The notes under the pieces are model-generated. The model was given only the letters and a program-made list of their open reading frames with translations, had not been told where the DNA came from and did not search any database. DNA of 64,000 nucleotides from a bacterium (lineage in GTDB: Bacteria; Planctomycetota; Planctomycetia; Planctomycetales; Planctomycetaceae): positions 92,614 through 156,613 of the forward strand of contig WGME01000005.1 in assembly GCA_016125225.1 (NCBI GenBank), given 5' to 3'. Positions 28,136 through 38,200 of this stretch are shown here, one piece after another. Each line of letters opens with the position of its first letter. Position 1 is the stretch's first letter. The position numbers were made by a program, and so were the translations under genes.

Positions 28136-28910
28136 ACATCCGCCGTGTTGTGCGACGCATCGCCGGGTGTCCCGTCCACACATGGTAACGGTCATACCCG
28201 CAGCGTACCGCAAGGTGACGAATCCAACTTTCCCGCAAAGCAGCCATCGTGGTGGGCCGCATCCGTTCGGCGGCAACGCTCGAAGGACGCACGTCATTTC
28301 CCCACGAGACCACATTCAATGCGGCGCGTGGCACCGAAACATTCAAACAGCCCCCGAATTGCGAGACCTGTTCGTTCACTCCGGCGCCGATAAATCCGAC
28401 TGTCCCGCACCGGGCCGCTAACCCGGCCGAATCATCTTCAGGGGCGAGCAGCAGTTTTTGCTCGCGGCCCAGATCGATCAAGGACTGTCGCAAACTTTCC
28501 TGAAACTGAGGCACAGTCAGACCTAATCGGTCCAAGGGAGCGACCAGGTAGGCCACGATCTGACCCGGATGGTGAACCCACGTACCACCACCACGTCTTA
28601 GCCAACGGACGGGAATGCCTCGCGATTGCAATTCTTCCCGGTCGAGATGCAGGTCCGCCGCCGAGCCATCTCGGCCAATCGTGACACCATTCGGATGTTC
28701 GCACAACAATAAAACGCCGTAACGATCGGTCCGTTGTACAATTTCCGCAGAGATGCGTTCCTGCAGAGTGACGGCCGCATCGATTTCGGTGGGCCCCAGC
28801 AGATGCACGTGCAACGCCGGAGATTCCCGGTGCTGCAGACTCCAGGCTGTGGCTGCCGTTCTCATAAATCTGGCGATCGACTCAATCCCACGTGGCAGGT
28901 TCTCCAACAC
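28107..28910 (-). CDS. LipB-like octanoyltransferase-fold protein lacking the catalytic Lys/Cys
   Basis: Resembles octanoyl-ACP:protein octanoyltransferase, the step before lipA. Matches are LLLCEHPNGVTIGRDGS, RRGGGTWVHHPGQIVAY (105-121) and GGCLNVS. But the position of the catalytic Lys (normally K-I-x-x-x-G) is Thr170, and that of the catalytic Cys (normally P-C-G after ALNV) is Gly204. The N-terminus may start at 28910 or at the ATG at 28865; the 267-residue form is given. It overlaps lipA by 29 bases, so translation is coupled. It could be an inactive or altered relative, or a lipoate-handling protein; true LipB activity is doubtful. Confidence 0.72.
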   Translation of the reverse strand: MLENLPRGIESIARFMRTAATAWSLQHRESPALHVHLLGPTEIDAAVTLQERISAEIVQRTDRYGVLLLCEHPNGVTIGRDGSAADLHLDREELQSRGIPVRWLRRGGGTWVHHPGQIVAYLVAPLDRLGLTVPQFQESLRQSLIDLGREQKLLLAPEDDSAGLAARCGTVGFIGAGVNEQVSQFGGCLNVSVPRAALNVVSWGNDVRPSSVAAERMRPTTMAALRESWIRHLAVRCGYDRYHVWTGHPAMRRTTRRMYVVTHSEHS

Positions 28911-29077
28911 TTTTGGCGAACCTTGAGAGCTGTATTCTATCCGGGAATCAAGAGACCGACAATCGGCGACGGCACGTGATTGCCGATAGATCAGCAGATG
29001 GAACGCCCAATTTTCTGCAGACGGGAAAGTTGGTTATACTGCTGAATGATGGACATTTCGACCTGCTTGTGACAGTT

Positions 29078-29563
29078 ATGGCCAAAACGCACTTACCCCC
29101 CGATGATCCCAATTCCCGTGTTGTTTGCCGAAATCGGCGAGCCAGTCACGAGTACGATCTATTGTCGCAGGTCGAGTGCGGCGTCAAGCTCGTCGGCAGC
29201 GAAGTCAAAAGCATCCGCGCGAACAAGGTCTCTGTTGAGGAAGCCTATGTACGGGTCAAAGATGGCGAGGTCTGGCTGATCAATTGCGATATCGCCGAGT
29301 ATCCTCAGGCGACCTACATGAACCACGATCCGCGGCGGACGCGGAAGCTGCTGCTGCACCGTCGGGAAGTCACCAAACTGGCGGAGGCATCCCAGGAAAA
29401 GGGGCTGACCATTATCCCCCTCGACATGCACCTCACACGCGGGTTCGTCAAATTGACGATTGCCATCGCCCGGGGCCGAAAATTGCACGACAAACGCGAA
29501 AAACTGAAGCAGAAGTCCGACCAACGAGACATGCAACAGGCCGTGCGGCGCATCGTCCGCTAA
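29078..29563 (+). CDS. smpB: SsrA-binding protein SmpB
   Basis: Binds tmRNA and brings it to stalled ribosomes for trans-translation. The 161-residue product shows VVCRNRRASHEYDLL, GVKLVGSEVKSIRANKVSVE, MNHDPRRTRKLLLHRREV and the basic tail GRKLHDKREKLKQKSDQRD, all conserved in the family. The frame is open far upstream; MAKTHLPPDD at 29078 is the usual start. The gene is divergent from lipB with a 167-base gap. No ssrA gene was found next to it. Confidence 0.96.
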   Translation: MAKTHLPPDDPNSRVVCRNRRASHEYDLLSQVECGVKLVGSEVKSIRANKVSVEEAYVRVKDGEVWLINCDIAEYPQATYMNHDPRRTRKLLLHRREVTKLAEASQEKGLTIIPLDMHLTRGFVKLTIAIARGRKLHDKREKLKQKSDQRDMQQAVRRIVR

Positions 29564-29570
29564 GGGACAG

Positions 29571-29604
29571 TATCGCGGCCTGTGCTTGCTGACAGACCGC
29601 GATA
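29571..29604. terminator. Weak bidirectional hairpin, smpB / membrane protein
   Basis: Eight-base perfect stem (29571-29578 and 29597-29604) extended by imperfect pairs, 18-base loop, between convergent genes. No strong T-run. Confidence 0.45.
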
Positions 29605-29620
29605 GTCTGGTATTCCCGGA

Positions 29621-30358
29621 TCAAATCTCGTCGTCGTCATCACCACCGTTCGAGGACGAATCTTCACGCACACTCACCTGCAAAGCACCCAGCATCTTGG
29701 TGATGCGTGCTTCCTTGGAGGAGATGAAGGGCACGTTGTCGAGCACGAAAGCCCGCGGTTCACTGCGGGGATGCAGCACCAGTCGACCACTTCCTAACAG
29801 CATATACTCAAAGACATCGTCGATTTCCTTGGTGATGCGCAGGTTGGGCGAGGAGTAACGCTCGAGGCTCGCGAGAAAACCGTGGTGATGCAGCAATTCG
29901 TTGGGGCGGACTTCCCAATAGTCGAACCGCACCATGATGAACACAAAGATGTAAATCACCCCCAGAATGACGGCGATCACAAAGTAGAAGGCCGAGTTGG
30001 CTTCCGGATGGATCTGCCGCACGACTTCCAGAAACGCAGGCACCATCGTGGGAAAATTCATGGCCAGCAGCACGAGTGTCAGCACCCCTGCCATAGCCAG
30101 AAAGAACAGCGTCAGCGATGTCGTTCGCGGGAAATCAAACGACAATACGGTGATATTGAAGGCGAACAGCCACAGGAACGACCAGCCGATCGAATCGGCG
30201 ATCGCCGATTCTGGAGCGATAAACCGCGTCAGAATGCCCGCCAGCAATGCCGCAAAGAACGTCGGGTAGAGCAGAATAATCTTGGGGTACGATACCAGGA
30301 AGATCGGCTTATCCCGGTCGTCGACTTTCGACTTCGGCTTGGCAACAGATTCCGACAC
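29621..30358 (-). CDS. Membrane protein with PH-like domain and acidic tail
   Basis: The 245-residue product has four hydrophobic spans (about 27-43, 55-70, 79-99 and 122-145), then a soluble C-terminal domain (about 148-230) whose beta pattern (VRFDYWEVRPNELLHHHGF, LVLHPRSEPRAFVLDNVPF) resembles bacterial PH-like domains, and a tail of GGDDDDEI. The start is taken as GTG at 30358 because AAGGAG lies seven bases upstream; longer in-frame starts lack this. Function unknown. It is convergent with smpB. Confidence 0.7.
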   Translation of the reverse strand: MSESVAKPKSKVDDRDKPIFLVSYPKIILLYPTFFAALLAGILTRFIAPESAIADSIGWSFLWLFAFNITVLSFDFPRTTSLTLFFLAMAGVLTLVLLAMNFPTMVPAFLEVVRQIHPEANSAFYFVIAVILGVIYIFVFIMVRFDYWEVRPNELLHHHGFLASLERYSSPNLRITKEIDDVFEYMLLGSGRLVLHPRSEPRAFVLDNVPFISSKEARITKMLGALQVSVREDSSSNGGDDDDEI

Positions 30359-30528
30359 AGAAACACTCCTTGAGCATGTGAGCGGAAGACATGGGCGGTT
30401 CAACAGGCGCCGTCATTGCCAAACAGCCATGGCGTGACGGAATGGTGGAACTCTAACGGGCCAGCGTGCCGCTTTCCAGAGCGGACCTGACTCGTTGGAC
30501 CTGTGAACGGAGTCAACGCCTGTGCGGA

Positions 30529-31485
30529 TCACGAAACCGTTGCGACTTCGTCCGCGGGAGTCTCTGCCAGATCATCGAGAATCTGACGGCATCGGCGTTT
30601 CAATGGGAAATCATTTCCCACGCCCATATTCAGATCGGCGTGCTCTTTGTCAACGGCCTCGATCAGATCGACCAGCGAGAAGGCCGGCCATTTCTGGTGC
30701 AGCAGAGCCAGTTGTTCGAGCCCCGTATATTGCTGACGGAGCTGATCGGGCAGCAAGGCGGCGACGGCCACGGCGGCGGCGGCGGTCCGTCCCAATTTCG
30801 GATCGACGAGAAGTTCTAGCCCCCGGTGATGCAGCAGAATGCAGCAGACTAGTTCATCGGGCAGCTTCCAGCGGAAGGCGAGTGATGCCCCTGCCAGGGC
30901 ATGATCCCACCCGAACAGGTCCGATTCGTAGTCACACAGCGACTCGGGTTGGTTGCCTCGGTCTGACACGAATGCCGAATACTTGTCGAACAGATCGTTT
31001 GACAGCACGGGCAACAGGAAGTCCGACAACAAGGCTCCCGCGAAGGCCAGGTCGGCGTCGGTCTTCAGCAATTTCGCGACTTCCCGGGCGAAAATCGCTT
31101 TTTGCAACGATGTATTCCAGAAGCAGGTTTGGTTGATCAGCTTCGATTTCCGAGCGCGAATCGCCGCCTGTGCTCCCGTGCTGATCAGGAACAGCTTGCT
31201 TTGTCGCACACCCAGTAAGGCCAACGCCTGTTGAGCCGATTTTGCTTTCTGGCGCAGTCCGACAAAGGCGGAATTGACATGCTTGAGGAGTTCCAGCGTC
31301 AGGCCGGTATCGGTCTCGACAATCCCGGAAAGATCGCGCAGGCTGGCGTTCTCGTTCTTGGAGCGATCCATGAACTGAGCAACCGCATGTGGCAAAGCCG
31401 GCAACGCCAGCGTGGGGGGAAGTGCCCCCAGCGTGAACGTGCTCAACGCCTCTTCGCGAATCTGTCCCCAATCAACTTCAGACAT
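30529..31485 (-). CDS. HDOD-domain signalling protein (copy 1)
   Basis: A 318-residue stand-alone HDOD protein, a non-enzymatic relative of HD hydrolases found in two-component and motility control. Core signs are [30 protein letters not shown] and [18 protein letters not shown] residues of true hydrolases are not conserved. It is 18 bases after the second HDOD gene and shares with it the run RKSKLIN-x5-W and a similar C-terminal half, so the two are tandem duplicates in one transcript. Confidence 0.85.
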   Translation of the reverse strand: MSEVDWGQIREEALSTFTLGALPPTLALPALPHAVAQFMDRSKNENASLRDLSGIVETDTGLTLELLKHVNSAFVGLRQKAKSAQQALALLGVRQSKLFLISTGAQAAIRARKSKLINQTCFWNTSLQKAIFAREVAKLLKTDADLAFAGALLSDFLLPVLSNDLFDKYSAFVSDRGNQPESLCDYESDLFGWDHALAGASLAFRWKLPDELVCCILLHHRGLELLVDPKLGRTAAAAVAVAALLPDQLRQQYTGLEQLALLHQKWPAFSLVDLIEAVDKEHADLNMGVGNDFPLKRRCRQILDDLAETPADEVATVS

Positions 31486-31503
31486 TGTCACCCTCTTGGA
31501 CTG

Positions 31504-32418
31504 CTATTGCGCTGCAGCCAGATGTTTACTCAAGCGACGAGACAAAGTGGCGTGTTGAGCCGCGAGTGGTGTGATCTCGGTCAATTGTTCTGCCACCCGT
31601 TCAGCCGTGTCATGCAGTTTGAAATCGGGCCAAACGCCATCAAGCTGAATCAGTTGCTTCATGCCATCTGGGGTCTGTTGAACCGGATCTGCCATCAGGG
31701 CGGCCACAGCCACGGCGGCAATCGGCGATTCTCCATAAGCCGGACTCTGCAAGGCGGCCAACCCCTGATGATGCAAACGCACACAGCAAATCAGATCTGC
31801 AGGGAATCCCCAGGCATGCAGAACATGAGCCGTGGCTCGCGTATGGTCCCAGCCAAGATGACGTTGTTCAAATTGCACCAGAGTGACCGATGAGGTCTCG
31901 GGTTGCTTGAGGAATTCACAATAGACCGGGAAGAGTTCGTTGCTTAAAGCTGGCAACAGGCAGTCCTGGAGCAGACTCCCGGAGTAAGCCAGATCGCCAT
32001 CGGCTCCCAGTTTCTGGGCGATCTCCTTGGCGAAGAGGGCCCGTTCCAGATTCGTCAGCCATAAGTTTTGAATATTGATCAGCTTCGATTTTGAAGCTTT
32101 CATTGTCTGCTGGACAGCGGCGGCTAACAGGAAGTTCCTCGCGTTGCGGACACCGACCCGGGCAATGGCCTGGCGAGCAACGGAAATTTTCTGTCGTCCC
32201 GCAAAGGCTGCCGAGTTGGAATACCTCAAGAGTTCGCACGTCAAAGTCGAGTCGGTCTCGACCAACTGACCCAGTTTTTGTGTCGATGCATTGGGATCTT
32301 CTGCAAGTTTCGAGAACTCCATTACAACTGTCGGCAAAGCTGGCAGCTTGATTTTGGGTGGCAAAACCAATGTGTCCGGTGTCGGGAGTAACTCGGAAAG
32401 GAGTTTTACATAGTCCAT
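31504..32418 (-). CDS. HDOD-domain signalling protein (copy 2)
   Basis: A 304-residue HDOD protein with LPALPTVVMEF, LVETDSTLTCELLRYSNSA and AIARVGVRNARNFLLAA. It is the upstream member of the pair. The start MDYVKLLSELLPT is chosen since the first 14 residues of the longer frame look unlike protein. The partner lies 18 bases downstream. Target and ligand unknown. Confidence 0.85.
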   Translation of the reverse strand: MDYVKLLSELLPTPDTLVLPPKIKLPALPTVVMEFSKLAEDPNASTQKLGQLVETDSTLTCELLRYSNSAAFAGRQKISVARQAIARVGVRNARNFLLAAAVQQTMKASKSKLINIQNLWLTNLERALFAKEIAQKLGADGDLAYSGSLLQDCLLPALSNELFPVYCEFLKQPETSSVTLVQFEQRHLGWDHTRATAHVLHAWGFPADLICCVRLHHQGLAALQSPAYGESPIAAVAVAALMADPVQQTPDGMKQLIQLDGVWPDFKLHDTAERVAEQLTEITPLAAQHATLSRRLSKHLAAAQ

Positions 32419-32809
32419 AGTAAGACGAAGGCCCCGGAGGAATAGGAGCAAGCGGCACAAGTTGTCGTGTACTGAGACTCTAGCTCAAGGATTCTGAGCG
32501 AGTCCTGCCGATCTACATGCCCCCTCTTCCCTGTTGTCAGTCCGGGTGAAATCTATCAGTTGTAACGAAGGTGACAGTGACGACGCGGGTGAATCCTTGC
32601 TGGAACGATTTTCGACAGGCTCGGCAGTCTAATCTCAGACGCTCGAATTCCTGAGCGATTTCTCTGTCCGGATAATGCGAAGAATCGCTATATTCCGAGG
32701 AGTGGGTTGATGGAGTGACGCACGCCCGTCTTGCCGAGGCCGGTTCACTACGGCGTCTGCCCTTCCCTGCAGTGATTCGCAAACTTGGAAGATTTGAAGA
32801 GGACAACCG
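32419..32809. promoter_or_regulatory. Divergent promoter region, HDOD pair / cytochrome c
   Basis: 391 bases between divergent genes, no ORF with protein-like features. The cytochrome gene has GAAGAGG eight bases before its ATG. No operator or RNA gene is recognised. Confidence 0.45.
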
Positions 32810-33247
32810 ATGGCTGACAACTCTTGGGGTCGTATGCTGGGCTGTGTCTTATGTCTTTGTGCTGGTGTCGTCGCTCTGTCAGCGATGGCTGGCCGTTCGG
32901 TGGCTACCGCTGCTGACAAGCCCGATCAGAGCCTGAGCACCTTCATGCGAATGAAGCTCGAAGCCTCGTCACGTATCCTGGAAGGACTGACCACGGAAGA
33001 TGCGGCAGCCATCAAAGAAGGTGCCGACGCACTTATGAAGATGAGTAACGCGGAACGCTGGAATGTTCTCGCCGACGAGGACTATCGCGAATTCAACCGC
33101 GACTTCCGCAGTTCTGTTCGCAAGTTGCACGTGGCGGCAGAGAACGGCAACTTTGACAATGCCACGTTGCAGTGGATCGATACGGTGAAAGCCTGTGTGG
33201 AATGTCACAAATATGTGCGGACTCAACGTCCGACCATCAAAAACTGA
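32810..33247 (+). CDS. Small secreted cytochrome c, C-terminal CxxCH
   Basis: The 145-residue product has a signal segment (MLGCVLCLCAGVVALSAMAG, cleavage about residue 35), a helical body with many Lys, Ala and Glu, and one haem site CVECHKY near the C-terminus (about 130-136). A helical bundle with the haem motif at the end is the cytochrome c-prime-like layout. It probably carries electrons or binds small gases in the periplasm. It is followed by a shared terminator hairpin. Confidence 0.82.
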   Translation: MADNSWGRMLGCVLCLCAGVVALSAMAGRSVATAADKPDQSLSTFMRMKLEASSRILEGLTTEDAAAIKEGADALMKMSNAERWNVLADEDYREFNRDFRSSVRKLHVAAENGNFDNATLQWIDTVKACVECHKYVRTQRPTIKN

Positions 33248-33259
33248 CCGTACAAAATG

Positions 33260-33298
33260 CAGGAACGGCAGCGAGCACCCTGCCCTCTGCCGTTCCTG
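33260..33298. terminator. Bidirectional terminator, cytochrome c / dps
   Basis: Perfect 12-base stem (33260-33271 and 33287-33298) with a 15-base loop between convergent genes. AAAA lies four bases before it on the plus strand, so the minus-strand side has a short T tract. Confidence 0.7.
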
Positions 33299-33330
33299 TA
33301 CGAAGATTCAAATCTTACTTGAGAGTTCGA

Positions 33331-33813
33331 CTACTTGTCCGCTTGGACATGGGCCTCCACGAACCACAACTGCTTATCGATCTCGCGGGAAATCCCGGTG
33401 AAGAGATCGGCCGTGCCGGTGTCGCCCAACTCATCGGCTTTATCGACGTTCTCACGGGCCGTCTTGCCGAAGTGTGCCAACGCCTGGGACAAGGCTTTCA
33501 CATGGTCCCGTCCCGATGAGATATCTATCGGGTAGGCCTTCATCTGAGTGCGCCCGACAACAGCTTCCAGGGTCCCTTCGGCCGTGCCTCCGAACGCAGT
33601 GATTCGCTCGGCGATTGTATCCACCTGGTCGTTGACAATGTCCGCGATGGAATCGAACAGCTCATGCAAAGCGATGAACTGCGGCCCTTTCACATTCCAG
33701 TGGGCTTGCTTGGTTTGCAGGGCCAGATTGATGGCGTCGGCGAGCGACTTCTGCAACAGCACCATCGATTTCCCTCGCACGTCTTCCGCCAGATCGATAC
33801 TTGTCGGATGCAC
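33331..33813 (-). CDS. dps: Dps-family ferritin-like DNA-protecting protein
   Basis: A 160-residue iron-storing dodecamer subunit protecting from peroxide. The inter-subunit ferroxidase residues are visible in AHWNVKGPQFIALHELFD and DTIAERITAFGG, as in Dps. DoxX and pirin genes on the same strand upstream also fit an oxidative-stress cluster, though gaps of 56 and 71 bases do not prove an operon. Confidence 0.93.
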   Translation of the reverse strand: MHPTSIDLAEDVRGKSMVLLQKSLADAINLALQTKQAHWNVKGPQFIALHELFDSIADIVNDQVDTIAERITAFGGTAEGTLEAVVGRTQMKAYPIDISSGRDHVKALSQALAHFGKTARENVDKADELGDTGTADLFTGISREIDKQLWFVEAHVQADK

Positions 33814-33869
33814 GGTGTCATCTCCTGTTCGTTGAAAATCTCAAATCGGCAACAATCGTTCAGGTTATT

Positions 33870-34289
33870 CTAGCCTGCCGTGGGAACTTGGCTACCCGAA
33901 CGCCTGTCGAGGCTGCCTGCTCCGGAATCGTTGGCGATGATGAACAGCATGGCTCCCAGCAGACCCAGGTTCTTCATGAACTGAATCATCTGCATCTGCA
34001 CGGCATCACCGGTCGCGTTCCAGAAGTCATGGAAATAATAGGTGGCGAGTACCAGAAACACCGCCAGCAATGCCGCGCCGAAGCGGGCATGAAACCCGGT
34101 CAGCACCAGACCGCTGCCCACCAGCAGGAACACAATGGCACCCGCCAGCATCACTTGAGGTGCAGGCACCCCTTCCGACCCCATGTATTGGGCGACATTG
34201 CTGAATTGCGGAATTTTATTTCCGACGGCACTCATCACAAAAATGGTTACGAGCATCAATCGTGCCAGCACACTTAGGACCGCTTGCAT
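33870..34289 (-). CDS. DoxX-family membrane protein
   Basis: The 139-residue product has four hydrophobic spans (about 3-20, 45-65, 73-90 and 104-120) and the DoxX start LARLMLVTIFVMSAVGNKI. Function poorly known; relatives are tied to thiol or quinone redox balance. The start MQAVLSVLARLML is chosen. The longer frame to 34361 adds 24 residues. Confidence 0.85.
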   Translation of the reverse strand: MQAVLSVLARLMLVTIFVMSAVGNKIPQFSNVAQYMGSEGVPAPQVMLAGAIVFLLVGSGLVLTGFHARFGAALLAVFLVLATYYFHDFWNATGDAVQMQMIQFMKNLGLLGAMLFIIANDSGAGSLDRRSGSQVPTAG

Positions 34290-34360
34290 GATGGTAACTT
34301 TCTTCGAACAGAAGGTGTTGTACACAATCGACCGGACCGCACTTGCGACCCGGTCGGACA

Positions 34361-35062
34361 TTACGCCAGATCAAATACCAGGACTTCACTCGCTGTCTTC
34401 GCTTGAAGCGAAACCGTGTCGGGCTCCACCAAACCAATTCCATCACCCGACTGAAATAAGCGTTGATGGAAGTCAATCTCACCCCGCAGGACCTGCACCC
34501 ACGCAGCTCGGTCGGCCGATACCGGCAGATCAATCCGAGTTCCGGCAGCGAGTTCCGCAACCGAGACTACCGTGCTCTGCCGGATCGGTAACGCCCCATT
34601 TCGACCATCCGCTGCTGCGAGCGTTTGCCATCGATTTTGGCGCCCATCGCGAGCAAAACTTGTCTGCTCATAGGTTGGCGAATGACCAGCGCGGTCGGGC
34701 AGCAGCCAGATCTGATACAGGTGCGTTGCCGTGGTCTCTGATGGATTAAACTCGCTGTGCCGAATCCCCGATCCCGCCGACATCCACTGCATTTCCCCCG
34801 GCCGCAGCACTTCACCATGACCCAGGCTGTCGCGATGTTCGAGTTCGCCTTCCAGTACCCAGGTGAGAATCTCCATGTCGCGATGGCCGTGCATGCCGAA
34901 CCCGTTGCCAGGAGCGACGAAGTCTTCATTCATCACCCGTAACGTCCGGAATTGATTCCACTGTGCGTCGAAATACTCGCCAAACGAAAAGGTATGAAAC
35001 GTCTTCAGCCAGCCGTGATCGAAATAGCCACGTTCAGCCGATGGTCGCAGAATTTGCCGCAT
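34361..35062 (-). CDS. Pirin-family protein (YhhW-like bicupin)
   Basis: A 233-residue two-cupin protein. Metal ligands are visible in FGMHGHRDMEI (His-x-His) and GIRHSEFN (His-x-Glu). Several bacterial pirins cleave quercetin; others bind transcription factors, so the role is open. The start MRQILRPSAERGYFDHGWL is typical for the group. The gene lies 71 bases before doxX. Confidence 0.92.
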   Translation of the reverse strand: MRQILRPSAERGYFDHGWLKTFHTFSFGEYFDAQWNQFRTLRVMNEDFVAPGNGFGMHGHRDMEILTWVLEGELEHRDSLGHGEVLRPGEMQWMSAGSGIRHSEFNPSETTATHLYQIWLLPDRAGHSPTYEQTSFARDGRQNRWQTLAAADGRNGALPIRQSTVVSVAELAAGTRIDLPVSADRAAWVQVLRGEIDFHQRLFQSGDGIGLVEPDTVSLQAKTASEVLVFDLA

Positions 35063-35230
35063 GATGTCCTCCTGCCACAGTGTGTGGCGTTGTGATGGAG
35101 AGAATTACCGTCCAAGGCCGTGACTCTTACATGCACGCGAATGCGTCGGGACCGTCTCTGGATTTTTCAGGGTCGCTTTGTCAAGTTATGGGCAGCGCCG
35201 ATCGACCTGTTTCACCGAGGATATGCCCGC

Positions 35231-38200
35231 ATGCGGACCTGGAAAGATTGTGCGCTGTTGTGTCTCTTCTGCGGCCTCTTGGCCTCCCCTGCTCTCGCGG
35301 GCGATGTCGCCGCTCCTGACACCTATGCCGTCGGTGTCGCGGTGCGGGAGATCACGCCCGACTATCCGATTCGGCTCAGCGGTTTCGGCTTTCGCCGGAC
35401 AGAATCGGAAGGCGTTGTCGCACCGATTTTTGCCCGGGCCATCGCCATCAGTTCCGATGACGATTCCCCCGTTGTTCTCGTGGCGATCGACAGTACCGGC
35501 ATTCCTCTTTCCATGACGCAGGAAGTGGCTCGCCGATTGGCTCCCCTCGGTGTGCGGCCGGAGCGGTTCGCACTGACCGCAACGCACACTCATACGGCCC
35601 CGATGTTACGAGGCGTGCTGCCAACGTTGTTCGGCGAACCCGTCCCCTCGGCTCATCAGGAGCACATCGATCGTTACACCTCCGAGTTGACGGACCATCT
35701 CGTGGAAGTCTGCCGGACCGCGTTGCAGACGCGTGAACCGTCGCAGTTGTTTTATGGCATCGGTGAAGTGGGATTTGCCAAGAATCGCCGTCAGCCGCCC
35801 GGCGGTCCCGTCGATCATGATCTGCCGGTGCTTGTCGTAAAGACACCCACCGGGAAAGTTCGAGCCATCTGGGCCACATATGCTTGCCATGCGGTGACGC
35901 TTTCGCACAACTTCATCGGCGGTGACTGGCCCGGCTTTGCAGCGGATGCCATTGAACGGCAATTCCCCGGCGTCGCGGCATTGATCTCAATCGGTTGTGG
36001 TGCCGATCAGAACCCGTTGTCGGGAGTGACGGGCGATAAGGTTGACGTCGCACGAACACAAGGAGCGGAACTGGCGGCTGAAGTCGACCGCCTGTTGAAA
36101 GGGGCATTGCGACCGGTTTCTGGCCGATTGGAAGCGCAGCAGAAGACCATTGACTTGCCTTTGGCGGAACTCCCTGAAAAATCGCACTGGGATGAGTTGG
36201 TGAAGAAAGGTGGCTACATCGGCTATCACGCCCAGGTGCAACTCGACACGCTGGCTCGCGGAGAGGCTCTACCGACCAAGGTCACATACCCCGTCGGATG
36301 CTGGAATTTCGGGGACAGCTTGGGGTTGGTCTTTCTACCCGGCGAAGTCGTCGTCGATTATGCCCATCGCTTGAAACACGATTTCGATCGTCAACGCGTC
36401 TGGATCTGTGCCTACAGCAACGATTGCCCCTGTTATATCCCGTCAGACCGTGTGCTGAACGAAGGGGGTTATGAGGGGGCCAGTGCGATGACCTATTACA
36501 ACTTCCCCGCCAAATTCGCCGGGGGAGTTGAGCAGCGGATCATCGATACCGTCCATGAGTTACTGCCGGAGTCATTGGCTACGCCGCTGGTTACACCGCC
36601 CTCGTCGACTAACCCATCTCAAACCGATCGCCCGCTGTCTCCCGCGCAGTCACTGAAACGAATGCACGTTTCCGCCGACTTCACGGTTCAACTGGTGGCG
36701 AGTGAGCCGCTGACGACCGACCCGGTGGCGATCGATTTCGGGCCGGATGGGGCTTTGTGGGTCTGTGAGATGCATGACTACCCGATGGGGGGCGGCGGCA
36801 ACTACGAAGCGGGCGGACGGGTGCGGGTGTTGCGGGATGACAACGGCGACGGCATCTACGATCGTTCCACCATCTTCCTGGATGGACTGCCCTTTCCGAC
36901 GGGAGTCACAGTCTGGAAAACAGGCGTTCTGATTTGTGCCGCTCCTGACATTATCTTCGCGGCCGATACAGATGGTGATGACCGGGCCGATATGCGCGAA
37001 GCTCTCTTCAGTGGCTTCGGCACCGGTAACTATCAGGCACGGGTCAATAGCCTGACTTATGGAATCGATGGTTGGGTCTATGGATCGTGCGGTCTGTTTG
37101 GCGGAGAGATTCTGTCGCATCGGACCGGCCAGACGGTTGCCTTGGGAGATCGCGATTTCCGGATCGATCCAGATCGAGGCATTCTCGAACCACTCACAGG
37201 GCGGACACAGCAAAGTCGCGTGCGGAACGATGCCGGTGACTGGTTTGGCTGCACCAACGGGCAAACGGTGTTGCACTACCCGGTTCTGGAGAGCGCCAGC
37301 ATTGCCGGTTTGGATGTGCCACCACTGACCGTCTCTGTTTCCAATGCAGACGCCCGCCAACTCCATCCACGACTGGACGGGTATCAGCGATTCAAACTGT
37401 CTGGTCCCGCGGGTCAAGTCACCGCAGCCTGTGGTCTGGGAATCTATCGGGATGATTGGCTGGGTCCTGCTTTTCAGAACAATGCTGTGGTCTGTGAACC
37501 GGTGAATCTGGTCGTTCATCGGGAAGTGCTGACAGCGAATGGTGTCACATTTACTGGGCAACGGGCTCCCGAAGAAATTGAGTCCGAACTGTTGACATCC
37601 ACCGACAACTGGTTCCGGCCGGCACAGGTGCGAACCGGTCCCGATGGCGGACTCTGGGTGGTCGATATGTCGCGTGCCGTGATCGAACATCCCCGCTGGA
37701 TTCCTGAAGACATCCGTGCCCAACTCGATGTGCGGGCGGGTGACCAGCAAGGCCGGATTTATCGCATCTTGCCAAAGGATCGGGGAACTCGACCGGTGAT
37801 CCGCTGGGAAGACATGTCTGCCCAGCAACTCGTCGAGTCTCTGCGATCTCCCAATGGCGTGGTCCGCGATCTGGCCCAACAACTACTGTTATGGAATGAC
37901 GAGCAGACGGTTGCGGAAGATTTGGCGACCCTGGCAACATCCGATGCGCCACCGTCGTCTCGCATCGCGGCCATTTGGATTCTCGCTCGCTGGGATCGAC
38001 TCGATCCATTAGTTCTCGACGCCGCTCTCGTATCGCAAGAACCGCTGGTACGCCGTCATGCGGCGGAAATTCTTGGGGCGTATCCCAGCCGCGTGCCCCA
38101 GGCCTCGGAATGGTTCAATCGCTTGGCAGAAGAACCCGAGCCCACGGTGATTCTGGCGGCCACCAATGCATTGCGATCATTCCCCAAGGCTTCTGCGACA

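Noticed and set aside
36650..37882. Long minus-strand frame of 410 codons inside the ceramidase fusion
   Set aside because: It is antisense to a region with clear PVC propeller motifs and has no start site or domain.
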